A stretch of DNA of 64,000 nucleotides from Calliphora vicina (taxonomy: Eukaryota > Arthropoda > Insecta > Diptera > Calliphoridae): assembly GCF_958450345.1 (NCBI RefSeq), contig NC_088784.1:43524278-43588277 (forward strand). The letters are read 5' to 3'. The notes under the pieces are model-generated. The model saw only the letters and a program-made list of their open reading frames with translations, searched no databases and was not told the origin of the DNA. Numbering within the stretch: position 1 is the stretch's first letter; each line of letters starts with the position of its first letter. Below are positions 34,538 to 45,959 of this stretch, piece by piece. The position numbers and the translations under genes were made by a program.

Positions 34538-34760
34538 GTTGGAATGCTTCAATTGGCCAATTGTTGCTTGTTTATCAGCACAAACCTATAACTTCACGTG
34601 GTCCCACAGGAAATAATCGAGAGGTGTCAAATCGCATGACTTTGGAGTCCAATTGAAAGGTCTACTTCTCTAAATCAGTTATCACCAAATTTTAATTTCA
34701 ATAAATCGATAGTTGCGGTCGTGGTATGTCACGTAGAGACATCCATTTTGGGGAAAGGTC
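34538..34760 (-). pseudogene. Tc1/mariner-superfamily DDE transposase fragment
   Basis: The minus strand gives HTTTATIDLLKLKFGDN, a stop, then WTPKSCDLTPLDYFLWDHVK, a stop, then CADKQATIGQLKHSN. The block WPPRSCDLTPLDYFLWGxVKSLVY is the hallmark of a large arthropod group of IS630/mariner-like transposases, and the D in CDLTPLD is a catalytic residue. At least one frameshift and two stops are present. No terminal repeats were identified. Confidence 0.75.
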
Positions 34761-35590
34761 TTTCGATTTAAATATTTTTTTTTGAAAAAGGTGAAATTAA
34801 TTAATTGTCAAACAATAAACCAGCGTTTCCGTATTTATGTGGTGTCGTAACTGACTTAATAGTTTTACCTAAAAAACCTAACAGTACTATTTGTGATTGA
34901 AACTTATTGAGAGGTATGTAAAAATTTATTTAGATTGGCCCTTATATTGGAATTTTTCGATTGTCGGTGCAACCAAGGTCTAAAATTGTTCTCCGTCATC
35001 TAAAAATCAAAATTTTTAATAGAAGCTTTCGTTGTTAATCTGCTTTAACAAAATATAAATATGTATGCGCTTAGTGGATTACTGAAGTATTCGTAACCAT
35101 CATCACACATGTATAAATGACATTAAAAATTAAATATGCACTGTGGAGAAACAAAATAAATATTAGTTTCTGAGATTCATGGCAATGTGCTGTAAGTAAA
35201 GGCATGTTGGTGTAAACTCCCACTTATTTACTCGTTTGACATTTGTACAATTCAAATAACCAGCTGACATTTTTATACGATGCAGTTTTAGTTCATTTGA
35301 ATACCTTTTTATTAATATCCAGTTTTTTCAAGCAATAACAAATTAAAAAAAAAAGAAATAACTTTCCTTGTTTATCTTTGTTTTTTATTAAGCAATAAAA
35401 CTTATTTATAAGCGTAGTGAAATAGAATACTTCTACAGCATCATACAATGTTAATCGATTGTTTAATTGCTGATCGAATTGACAGAAAAAAATAAATTTT
35501 ATCTAGTATGTAAATGGTCTTAAGCTATATGTTAATTAATTAGGCAGTAATTAGCGGGAATTTTATGTCGTGCATTTGCAAAATCAGTTA
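34761..35590. other. Intronic sequence, nothing recognised
   Basis: No supported feature. Confidence 0.35.
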
Positions 35591-35919
35591 CATTGAATAT
35601 AGAACTTGAGGTCATTTTCCCATATTTCTGATAACATATGATTCCCCGCCCAAAGAACTGCTCATCTTTTGAGGCCATGAACGAATCAATTTAATTTCTG
35701 TTCTGAAGTGAAGCTTATCCCAGAGAATGCGTTCTGCATCGATCGAAACAAAACATCCCAACCATTCTAAATACTTTTTAGACAGGTGTTGAAACATGGG
35801 CGTTTTTAGGCCAATGCTCGCTTCAAACGAATCAGTTGAGTTCGGTACAGGTTCCCTGTAATGGTCTGGACAGATTTCCGCAGCTCATAATAGATAGCGC
35901 CATGGATATTTGGCTTCAC
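35591..35919. other. Higher-GC block of unknown origin
   Basis: This ~330-bp block is more GC-rich than its flanks. A 61-codon frame (35612-35797, minus) includes KLIRSWPQKMSSSLGG, faintly like the tail of Tc1-type transposases, but I could not confirm it. Confidence 0.3.
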
Positions 35920-36130
35920 ATGTGGGTGTTGTGGCTTAATTGGTTGCCGCGTTTGAACATTAAGCATGATATGATATTTGTGGCCTGGGTTCGATTCCAG
36001 CCGCTGACAATCAACAACATCAGTTTATAATAATGATTAGTTTACTCATAACTAATATTTATCACAGCGCCCTCCTTCGGTGGTATAACACTAAAACGCC
36101 ACGGAAGAAAATAATTAAATAAAGGTTTTT
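35920..36130 (+). repeat. tRNA-derived SINE-like element
   Basis: An A-box-like TGGCTTAATTGG (35932-35943) and a B-box-like GGGTTCGATTCC (35987-35998) are spaced 44 nt apart, as in RNA polymerase III internal promoters. The segments around them do not fold into a proper tRNA acceptor stem. Downstream is a tail with TTTATAATAATG and AGCGCCCTCCTTCGGTGG, ending in an A-rich stretch. A tRNA-related SINE head is the best reading. Confidence 0.55.
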
Positions 36131-36281
36131 GGCTAGACTAATGCGCCATCTCACCACCAGAGGCGCTGCAACCTGCACTAATAACAAACATAACGAGTTG
36201 TCAATCAAATTCTTTTCTCCTCCTTTCACCACCTTTTCTTCTACACTCTATCCCCTTTCCAAAGAAAGTTCGATATATATA

Positions 36282-38315
36282 GGGGGCATTTCATGTCAAG
36301 TGAACCAACTTTTGAAATCGATGTCTTCCGATCGGGATGAAATTTGCACCAAGGTTATCTCTATTGGATAGTAACTCAGACACAATTTTTCAACAACATC
36401 GGTCGAGAACTCTCTGAGTTATAGGGGGTAAAATTTTGACAATTTGGTCAAACAGGGTTTTTTTCTTATCCATGTAACTTATTACCTATTGTTCTTAGCA
36501 AAATGTGTCCCAAATAGTATAGATAGCTATTTCTTCGATCTTTCGAAAAAAAATATTTAAAAAAAAAAATAAAAAATTTTTAATATTTTTTTTCCGAAAT
36601 CAAAAACTTTTTTGACTTTTTTTTAAAATGGGTCCTTTTTTTTTTTTTTTTTTTTTTTCTTAAAATAAAGTTTAGATATTTTCCTTGAACACCTACTTGG
36701 TCGCTTAGTGGGATGCGAGTGGGATATCTATCAAAATAAATATTTTGTAACTCAAAACATAAAATTTTTGACTTTTTTTGCAAAATCAAAAACTTTGTTG
36801 ACTTTTTTTTTCAAAATGGACCCTTTTTTTAAATTTTTTTTTGTAGTCAAAAGAAAGCTTAGGTCCATTCCTTTAAGATATTTTTAGTCCCTTAGTGGGA
36901 TGCGAGTGGGATATCTATCAAAATAAATATTTTGTAACGCAAGACATACAATTTTTTAATTTTTTTTTGCAAAATCAAAATTTTTTTCCAATATGGGCCC
37001 TTTTTTAATTTTTTTTTTTGCTCAAAAGAAAGCCTAGGTCCATTCCTTTAAGATATTTTTAGTCCCTTAGTGGGATGCGAGTGGGATATCTATCAAAATA
37101 AATGTTTTAACACAAAAATTGTATGTCTTGAGTTACAAAACATTTATTTTGATATATATCCCACTCGCATCCCACTAAGCGATCAAAACCATCTTAAAGG
37201 AATAGGCCTAAGCTTTCTTTATAGCAAAAAAAAAAATTACAAAAAGGGCCCATTTTAAAAAAAAGTCAAAAAAGTTTTTGATTTTGCCAAAAAATCAAAA
37301 ATTGTATATCTTGAGTTACATAATATTTATTTTGATAGATATCCCACTCGTATCCCACTAAGGGACCTAAAATATCTTAAAGGAATGGAACTAAGCTTTC
37401 TTTTGACTAAAAAAAAATTTTTAAAAAAGGGCCCATTTTGAAAAAAAATTCGAATTTGCAAAAAAAAAGTCAATAATTGAATGTCTTGAGTTACAACATT
37501 TTTATTTTAATAGATATCCTACTCACATCTTCCTAAGTGACAAAATAGGTCTTAAAGGAAAAGACCTAAGCTTTCTTTTGAGCAAAAAAAAATTTTTAAA
37601 AAAAAGTCCCATATTGGAAAAAAATTTCGATTTTGCAAAAAAAAAATTAAAAAATTGTTACAAAATATTTATTTTGATAGATATCCCACTCGCATCCCAC
37701 TAAGGGACTAAAAATATCTTAAAGGAATGGACCTAGGCTTTCTTTTGACTACAAAAAAAATTTTAAAAAAAGGGTCCATTTTGAAAAAAAAAAGTCAACA
37801 AAGTTTTTGATTTTGCAAAAAAAGTCAAAAATTTTATGTTTTGAGTTACAAAATATTTATTTTGATAGATATCCCACTCGCATCCCACTAAGCGACCAAG
37901 TAGGTGTTCAAGGAAAATATCTAAACTTTATTTTAAGAAAAAAAAAAAAAAAAAAAAAAAAGGACCCATTTTAAAAAAAAGTCAAAAAAGTTTTTGATTT
38001 CGGAAAAAAAATATTAAAAATTTTTTATTTTTTTTTTTAAATATTTTTTTTCGAAAGATCGAAGAAATAGCTATCTATACTATTTGGGACACATTTTGCT
38101 AAGAACAATAGGTAATAAGTTACATGGATAAGAAAAAACCCCTGTTTGACCAAATTGTCAAAATTTTACCCCCTATAACTCAGAGAGTTCTCGACCGATG
38201 TTGTTGAAAAATTGTGTCTGAGTTACTATCCAATAGAGCTAACCTTGGTGCAAATTTCATCCCGATCGGAAGACATCGATTTCAAAAGTTGGTTCACTTG
38301 ACATGAAATGCCCCA
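36282..38315. mobile_element. Large foldback element FB-1 with inverted tandem arrays
   Basis: The ends are (T/G)GGGGCATTTCATGTCAAGTG and its complement, sitting in TA (36280-36281 and 38316-38317). The outer ~400 bp of each arm are complementary (GAAATCGATGTCTTCCGATC, AACATCGGTCGAGAACTC, GTAACTTATTACCTATTG). Inside are ~175-bp units marked by TTAGTGGGATGCGAGTGGGA, each with TATCTATCAAAATAAAT and poly-A/T tracts. Three lie forward (near 36706, 36892, 37066) and five inverted (near 37160, 37345, 37512, 37687, 37872). The fold axis is near 37115. Open frames across it are unit translations, not proteins. TA flanks suggest Tc1/mariner mobilisation (inference). Confidence 0.75.
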
Positions 38316-38383
38316 TAGGCATATTAATTGCCAGAGTGTTACTTCTCTTCTCTTTTTTTTTTAAAAAAAAAAAAAATGTTTTT

Positions 38384-38556
38384 TTAGCGTTCAAACATCA
38401 ATTCGTATAGTACCCAATTTTCCTGTTTTTGTATGAAACGTTTTGAAATTGATAATTGAGTAGCTCCCAATGATTTTGCAAGTTCTTGTTGAGTTTGACA
38501 ACAATCTTCATGGAGTAATGCCTCCAATTCATGATCTTTTTCTGCTGGCTCTCCAT
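38384..38556 (-). pseudogene. mariner transposase helix-turn-helix fragment
   Basis: The minus strand reads HGEPAEKDHELEALL, then HEDCCQTQQELAKSLGATQ, LSISKRFIQKQENWVLYEL, MFER and stop. This matches the N-terminal DNA-binding HTH of Mos1-type mariner transposases (EELEALLDED, QTQEELAxSLGVTQ, ISKRL, GNWVPYEL). The catalytic domain is absent and the frame ends in TAA. Confidence 0.8.
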
Positions 38557-40448
38557 GTAAAAATCACCAATTTTTTATTATGAAAATACAAATTTTTGAT
38601 TTCAATAATTAATTGAGTTATTATTAATCGTTTAAGTCAGAACGAAATTACCGATAACGCGAAACTGCCGTTACCGCAATAAGAGTAAATAACGTTACCG
38701 AAATAATCCAAATATTGTTATCGTTACCTTTTAACGGTAGCCAACCTTGGAATATATGTACATATGTACATACATAGATTTTACTTGTAGTGTAATTAAG
38801 AAAATTTTAATCCTGTCCTATCGTGCAATTATTGTATTTTGTTAACAAATAAAATCAACAAGAGCTGGTATTTGCAACTAATTTGTTTATCATTTGTTAA
38901 TGACTGAAGAGAAGTAATAATGAATGGTCTTCACAAACATGCTGCTAAGTATAAATTTATCTTAAACACATATGTTCTAGTTTTCCTTTACGAAACTGAA
39001 GAAACAAGTACTGACTGACTGTTACGTTCATTTAAGTTAAAATAACGTTTGCAATCAAGATCGATTACCTGCAGTAAACAGGGTAATTGCACAGTTGCAT
39101 GTGAATTTTTCGCTCGTAACATAGCAACAAATTAAAAAGTTATATAAAAACTAACTAAACAAATATGCACATATTTTTATTCGTATATGTATGTACGTTT
39201 GTATGTAGATCTTTATAAGCATTGCAACGAGAGGTGTGTGCGTGATTTGCTCATATCACGTGTCCCAGCACTTCTGGGTGACTGTCCCGCACTATTGATT
39301 TTACATATAATTGTGGGGCACCACTGGTTATATGTATAACAGGCAACGTTATATTAATGCTTGAAATTATCACATTCGAAACTACTTCTACGTAAGTGTT
39401 ATTGAATTTAATCTTTCGTTCGTATTTTATTGCAATATTTTCACGTTTTAAAGAAGTTTCTACAATTGAGGAAATTTTATTATTTCCCTGATTCTATTAT
39501 ATTTACTGTAGAAATACTTGCTCATCTATTCTTGAATTTCATCATGAAATCATGTTGGAAAAATTCGATATACATACATATTTAATTCAGTGTTAATATA
39601 CATTGATATAATTCGTTATAAATCCATCATATCCTCTATAGAAGTACTTATACCAATGTTTTAATATCGAAATTGGTGTGATTAGCTTTTACTCGTTCTA
39701 AAAAAATAATTGAAATCAACTCCCGATTCATCTTCAACGAAACCATTCGTACAACTGAGAAAGAGTATTTTAAATTGAATTTTGTACGATGGCATTTTCG
39801 TTTGAGTTCTTGTTAGAGATATCGTTTGTACGGAATTGAAGTTCCTGAAACCCAAATCAGATTTCTTTCGCTTTGAAAGCGGACTACAATTCATTCGATT
39901 TCGACCAAAGTATTTGCATATTGTTTTTAATATCTTTAAATGAAGTAAAATAAAAATTTTCTAAATGCATGTGATTTTTTAGTTGTAATGTTATTTTTTC
40001 AAAGTCAAGTTAATCGAATCCGGTAACACTGCTCATAGTACTCAATCCAATCAGATACCAGCTACAAAGAAACAGTATAATAGTTTTTCTTAGTAATTGA
40101 CTAATTTTCAGGTACTTACGTATTATTTACAAAGAGACAGTCCAGTCCAGACAGTTTGTATAATATCTATAGACAATAGGACAGTTCAAGAACCGATTCC
40201 AAATAGTCTACGAATAAATGTTTATAATTTATTATTATTTTAATAATTTATAAATACGTTAACAATAAGTAATGCCAGGAAAAAAAATTGTATCGAAAGA
40301 TAGCCGGCAGCAGGGCAACAAAATCGGAAAAAATTTAGAGGCTTTTTAAACCACTACACAATTTTGATGTATTGTGGTTCCAGTAGTATAAATATGGTCC
40401 ATATTTAAATTCTATTGAGAAGTTTTTTTTAGACGCTTCCCCTCATAA
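38557..40448. other. Intronic sequence, nothing recognised
   Basis: ATGTACATATGTACATACAT-type repeats occur near 38755-38777. No coding frame or terminus is supported; the minus frame at 39682-39894 has no family resemblance. Confidence 0.35.
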
Positions 40449-40715
40449 TCTATATATATAAAAATTAAATGGTCCATGTATTTAATGTCATCACGTGAGA
40501 AAGGCTGGAGCGATTTGGCTGATTTTTTTTTATTCGATTCGAAATTTTCAGGAAATGGTTTGTAAAGAAAAAAAATTAAAAAATTTCGGGTAAAACTCGG
40601 AAATTCTTTTTTTTGTGATGCAGTACAAATTTAGATATTTTATTTGCGTGGGTTGGAGAAACTTGAAGAACTAACATTACAAATGCTACCGGGCGAAGCC
40701 GGGGCGATCAACTAG
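40449..40715 (+). mobile_element. Short non-autonomous Helitron
   Basis: It starts TCTATATATATAAAAATTAA after host A (40448), and ends GCTACCGGGCGAAGCCGGGG, then CGATCAACTAG before host T (40716). The 5' TC, 3' CTAG, the GC hairpin (CCGG...CCGG) about ten bases before it, and the A/T target are all Helitron hallmarks. This terminal sequence is widespread in insect genomes. 267 bp, no Rep/helicase. Confidence 0.85.
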
Positions 40716-41539
40716 TTTATGATAAATCAAAAAGGGTTAGTTCGATATTATTAAAATAAACTTAGAAATGTTTAGATTTACATAACCTTTAATAGTAGTA
40801 GTTAGTGAATCCGTTTTTTGCTGTTGAGCCGATAATTAAATATTTGTAGCAAATAAAAAGCCTGTCCTTAAAATAAAATATTAATAATAAAATGCTTTAG
40901 ATTACTTGGCGTAAATGTTTATAATCTGAATTGATTTCCAGTCGTATGGTTTTCTTTGTGTAACTATCGTCAAATCAAATATTTAATTTATTTTGTCGTT
41001 AGCAAGCTTTACTGTGAGAAAAAAAATGTTTCATGTGTGAATGTGCTTAATCGTGAGCATTAAAATAAATTTACTTCATTCCTCATAGCAAATCGAAAAA
41101 CACTCACGCGCTCATCTCCAATTGTAACTATAGTATTGCAGCAGCAAGCAAACGAAAAACCACTTCCATTCATTCAGTCATTCGATCATGTTTATTATGT
41201 GCAGTACATACTACATTCATAATACATACATATTCATATATTCATTCATATGTTGGTTCTTTCAAGGCGGCACAAGCTTCAATCAAACAAATACGCCTTT
41301 GAAACAAATTGCCTTCCACAATGTGATATTAATTCCACACACTTTTACATAAAAGTCTAGAGTAATTTTACGCGTAAATACACGTTATATGTAGATACTA
41401 GTCGACTAATCTAGAAAAAAAATATTTTTTATTCGAATGTATAAGATTTTTCTATTTAGAATTAAAAAATATTCGGTCAATAATGGTCGATTAATCGAAT
41501 AAATGGATAGTAAAGCAGCAAGAAGCAGTAATGCAAGAG
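40716..41539. other. Intronic sequence, nothing recognised
   Basis: A fragment near 40800-40835 is shared with 19105-19130. ATTCATA-type runs lie near 41210-41250. Confidence 0.35.
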
Positions 41540-41785
41540 AGACTTTTGCGATTTTAATAATGGATGCAAAACTTATTGCTTTTATGCGGCTCATCTCGAA
41601 CAAATATCAACAGAAGCAATGTGGCATTTTTCGAGACCAGTAAAAAAATAGAATCATTACTGTTGCGCATTTATAAGGCATGCTTCTATTATAGCGAGTT
41701 GCTATAATAGACGCATTTTGTATTGCTTCCGTATAATTATTATTAGGATGTAATAGAAAAATTACATCCTAATAATAATTAATTT
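41540..41785. repeat. Dispersed repeat with two tandem hairpins
   Basis: It shares GCGGCTCATCTCGAACAAA with 8279. Two perfect hairpins follow: TCTATTATAGC-gagtt-GCTATAATAGA (41685-41711), and a 20-bp stem starting AATTATTATTAGGATGTAAT with loop AGAAAA (41735-41780). The copy near 8300 lacks both, so they were gained here. Confidence 0.65.
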
Positions 41786-42149
41786 TTGGTGGAAACTTAT
41801 AATGTTATTCCAAGTCAATTTTCCAATTGACTTCAGACTAACACACCAAGATCATAATATTATGCAACTTAACTAAGAACGTAAAACTTGTGACTACTAA
41901 AGACCTAAGAATGGTTAAAGCATTGCTGCCAATTTAGCCATTTAGTGGGTAAATTTATCATTTTCAATCTTATTTGGACGGTAAAAATTAATTTAGCCCT
42001 TAGCCATTTTTATGGCTAAATTAAAAATTATATATTTTCTCCATTGATTAGAAATGTTTGGTATTGAAAAATCAGTTTAAAAAAACTGAACTGACAAAAA
42101 TTAACTAAATAGTAGGGTATTCGAATTATTCGATATGATAATAGATATT

Positions 42150-43275
42150 GTCATATATTTTTCATATTTTTATTCCCTATTATAATCTCAATAAATCCCA
42201 ATGTGATGATCAAAAAATTCTGAAATTTGATTTACAAAATTTTTAAAAATTTGAAAATGGATATTCGAAACAGCCATTAAAAATATTTTTTTTAGCCATA
42301 CCTGCGAATAGGTAAATGGTATCCTACGAAGTCGAAAACTCATATACAAGTAAATACGGATATATTTTAAATAAAAATTAGCTTTTATTTGAATTTTTCT
42401 CAAAATATGTTAATTTTTTTTTTCAATATTTCTTGATCAAGTGGTCTGAGACACATTAATGGTCTGGCGAATTTGTAATAACCAAGGCAAGGATTTTCAT
42501 GCACTAAAAAATTAAAAATATGCGCTTATAATATGCACAATAAAGAGAGAAAATATGCAATAAAAACAAATATAATAATGGACCGATTCTACTAAATTCA
42601 ATAGACTTTGTCCTTGGAGCAACAGAAAAGATTGTACTAAATTTTGTCGAATTATCTTTGACAAAAATACACGATTTCGTTACATCATATGTATACATCC
42701 GACGGTAAATGCAGACTATTCTGCAGGAATTATCGAATTACTTCGTTAGTTAAAGTTTAATGATCTCTTGCAAGTGGTACATTAGGGTGGTAGGAACAAA
42801 GATCTGGTGGATAAATTAGAACGGGATACTTGAGCAAAACCCTACGTTCGGAAAAAAAAATAATCGTAACTGTCTTGCAGAAATACATTACATTAGGGGG
42901 TGTACGGAGAATTTTGTTTGAGGTACGGTCCAAAAGAAAATTAAATATGCAATAAAATGGAAAAATATGATAAATATATGCATTTAAAAGGAAAATACGA
43001 ATTTATAACAAAATATGCAAAAATATGCAACAACAAATCGATGCCATTTTGTTGCAAATTCTTCGATTCGGAAAGATACAAACATGCATTAGCAAAGAAA
43101 TCCTTCCCTGGTAATAACTTTAACATTTTTTAACCAAATTTTGTCATTTATATCTCATTATAACGATAATTACGTACACATTTGGATTCTTTTGTATTCA
43201 ATTGCAAAAGTATTTATGTAGTAGCAAAATTTTTACAAAGACTGAAAAATTTGAATTTTTCCGAATTTTGGTGAT
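42150..43275. repeat. Dispersed family X, copy split by a hAT element
   Basis: Matches 51900-52340: TTTTTATTCCCTATTATAAT, CAATGTGATGATCAAAAAAT, CATACCTGCGAATAGG, AAAATATGTTAATTTT, then after the insertion AACATTTTTTAACCAA and GATAATTACGTACACATTT. Interrupted at 42483-43110. Confidence 0.6.
42483..43110. mobile_element. hAT-type element with ATATGCA subterminal repeats
   Basis: The ends are CAAGGCAAGGATTT and AAATCCTTCCCTG, with a perfect 8-bp duplication GTAATAAC (42475-42482 and 43111-43118), fitting hAT. Many AATATGCA-type motifs cluster near both ends. The middle has been invaded by a Helitron-like fragment in reverse (42573-42712: GGACCGATTCTACTAAATTC) and by family R sequence (about 42780-42930). 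No transposase. Confidence 0.78.
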
Positions 43276-44869
43276 TTGGGTAATTTTGACCCAAAGTAGA
43301 ACAGGGTTAATTTCCAAAAAACAATTTTTAATGTAATATTCATTAGTATAAATAAATCTACATATTTCTAGAAAACAATGCAGAAAGTTAACAAGTTTCA
43401 CATATTTATTTCATATAAATAGTAAAATTTTGCATATATCTGAACTTTGACCTCGATGCGCGCCCAGAAATCGTAGTCCGATTTGGCTCAAATTTTCAGC
43501 ACTTAACTTTTAGACCTATTGTCACAATATTCCACTCTTCAACATTTTAACAAAAATTTTTTTCCATACAACTGATTGTCACTCTAATGATTATTAATCT
43601 TACCACATAATACTATTATGATACGAAACTAAGGTGATGATGATTTTACTCGAATCTGTGGTCGCCTAACAGTCAGCTTTCATATGGATTTTTAGCAATA
43701 CATTACTGCGTAAATGGAGGTAAATTAAAATCCGAAAGAGTTTAGATACAGAATGCCATTAGTAATACAGAATGCCTTAACAATTTTGAGCTGCATGTAC
43801 CCAAATTTGTTCGAATACATTTCTAGTAAAATAAAAATATTCCCAAAAATTCAAAAAGTAAACGAATGAAATCCAACCAAATTTTTTTGGATTGTCATAA
43901 TGTGGAAATTAAAAAAAAATGTATTAAATGTTTTCCAAAAAAAAACATTTTTTATTCTACTATTTAAGCTAAATGTAGTAAAAAAGCGAATATTTTCTCT
44001 TAAAATGTCTGCTAGATTCTACTATTTTTTTGAAAAAAACTAGTAAAAACTATTATGTAAACGAACATACTTAATTATCTTCATTAATTAATAAAAATTA
44101 ATAACTTAATTCTTGACTGATATTTATGTATATAAAGACTTAAAATATGATCTGACATTAAATATAATATGATGCTAAGGTCTACAATTTTTAAAATTTT
44201 TGACTTTATGTTTGCTGGGTAAAGCAAAGTCAAAATAAAGTGGCTGTGCACACTCATGTTCATATTATTTTAACATAAAATCTAGTGTCCTCCATTTAGC
44301 AATCGGGGAAAAGCTACATATACGTTTTTGAAGAATATGTTGTTGCAGTAATCTTCCAATCAGCATAACGTAATTTATGACTTTTATTGGCGATCCATTT
44401 GATACCAACATTAGGCTACTTGGTCTAAGTAAGCACTGACAAATGTGGCCACAGTGACGCAAAGCCAAAATAAAGTGGTCGTTACATATTTTATTTAAGT
44501 CGTTGAAAAATTTAAGTTTTTTTATTTGTATAAATACATACATATATACCCAGCAAAAAATATTAGATATTGGAAGTCATACTTTATAAATGACATCTTA
44601 TTTACATCCAAATATGCAGATATATATTAAAGTTAAATAACGTGACATACTCCTAGATAGATATATCATTTGAAAGTAAATTTGGCTCAAGTTCATTTCT
44701 TATAATTACTCTTGAATAATCTAAAGACTAGCACTGTAAATTAGTTTAGGACAATTGGCAAATTGTAATGTATTTTCTACCCTACCAAGGGCGACATGCC
44801 TACATGAAAACTATTTATTTTATAAATATACATATTTATGTAAAAATATAACAAAACAAAAACTAATTC
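43276..44869. other. Intronic sequence, mostly unassigned
   Basis: The minus frame at 44265-44543 resembles no family I can name with confidence. The rest shows AT-rich tracts only. Confidence 0.3.
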
Positions 44870-45720
44870 ATTGAATTCAAATAAATTTGACACAAAAGAT
44901 ATTTCATATCTAGCTTTGTATTGTGAACTTTATGACAGTGAGAAATCTATAACAAAACTGACAATCTTACAACTTTTGTATGGAGATTGATATCAAAAGG
45001 ATTTTTACCAACAAATTGCTAAGGCGGTTGAAAAATTATTTAAAAATTAAACTGCACAATTTTACACCATTCTTATTAAAAGTTGAACCACTATAGAATC
45101 CAGACCATAGCTAATTTAAACATTTAAGGAACTTAAATGTTACAAAAAACATCGTTCATAGTCAACTCGAAATTATTAATAAAAAAATCTGTCTCCGTTA
45201 GGATTTGAAGCGAGATTAGTATTATAACTATACTGAATTTTAGGTATTTTGGGATTTTCAATAACCTTCCAAGATATCATAAATCTCCTAATTTGCTAAT
45301 CCCTAAAAATTCCGGGATTTTCGGGATTGGTATTTGGGTATCTGGGACCTCATATGATTCTAAGACGATCTAGCTTTGTCTATCTGTGGTTTGGTATTAA
45401 AAATGGGCAATATCGGTCCATGTTTAACCTTGCCCACTTACAAATATCACCCCGGAATACTGTTTGAGTAGTCATAAATATGTTGATTATGCGGCAATCC
45501 TGTTACAATTTTTCACAAATTTGTTCTAAGTACTCAGAAATTATACTGTAAAATATGGCGAAAATCGAGCAACATTTCCCTAGTCTCCATACAAGGTCCC
45601 AAGGTCAGAAATGACTTGATCATTTATAATAATTTTATAATAATTAATATCGTGATGAAATTGGACATAAACAAGTTTTATATGAACCTAAGTCTTTCGT
45701 GAGGATAGTCCATAATGGAT
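44870..45720. repeat. Decayed hAT-CCCGGG and Helitron-like relics
   Basis: 44870-45345 parallels the element at 3640 (ACAAAACAAAAACTAAT, TTTGAAGCGAGATTAGTATT, TCCGGGATTTTCGGGATTGG) but has lost most of its ends. 45400-45720 parallels the 3880-4030 interior (GGAATACTGTTTGAG, GATTATGCGGCAATCCT). Confidence 0.5.
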
Positions 45721-45798
45721 ATTTCAAATACTATATTATAATAAAATACGAATTTATTTTTGTTTTTTTTTAATTTTTCCACTTTTATTTTTTTCTTA

Positions 45799-45957
45799 TG
45801 TTTTTTTGTGTCTTTTGTGGTCAATATTTGTAATACATATTTTTAATTTTATGGATCTGTCTAAACATACATTGTTTCCCTTAATGTATGTTTAGACAGA
45901 TCCATAAAATTAAAAATATGTATTACAAATATTGACCACAAAAAACACAAAAAAACA
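45799..45957. mobile_element. Near-perfect hairpin MITE (TA-flanked)
   Basis: Two ~75-bp arms (TGTTTTTTTGTGTCTTTTGT ... TCTGTCTAAACATACATT and its complement) surround a 9-nt loop GTTTCCCTT (45874-45882). I see one mismatch. TA borders both ends (45797-45798 and 45958-45959), pointing to a Tc1/mariner-type MITE. The near identity of the arms suggests recent insertion. Confidence 0.75.
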
Positions 45958-45959
45958 TA

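Noticed and set aside
35612..35797. 61-codon minus frame with LIRSWPQKM as transposase tail
   Set aside because: Resemblance limited to a few residues; left unassigned.
35920..36010. A true tRNA gene
   Set aside because: A- and B-box-like sequences are present, but the flanks do not form an acceptor stem or a plausible anticodon arm; read as SINE head.
36580..37258. Frames containing RYPTRIPLSDQ or GCEWDIYQNKYF in the foldbacks
   Set aside because: The same peptides recur in every tandem unit and both strands at 58247-59314 and 63369-63662; they are translations of the ~175-bp units.
36282..38315. CRISPR array, because of regularly spaced repeats
   Set aside because: Units are ~175 bp, inverted about a centre, with no unique spacers and in eukaryotic DNA; it is a foldback transposon.
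44265..44543. 92-codon minus-strand frame as a Tc1-type transposase
   Set aside because: A neighbouring frame has a KWIANKSHKLRYADWK-like stretch that is suggestive, but no catalytic block or terminal repeat supports it.
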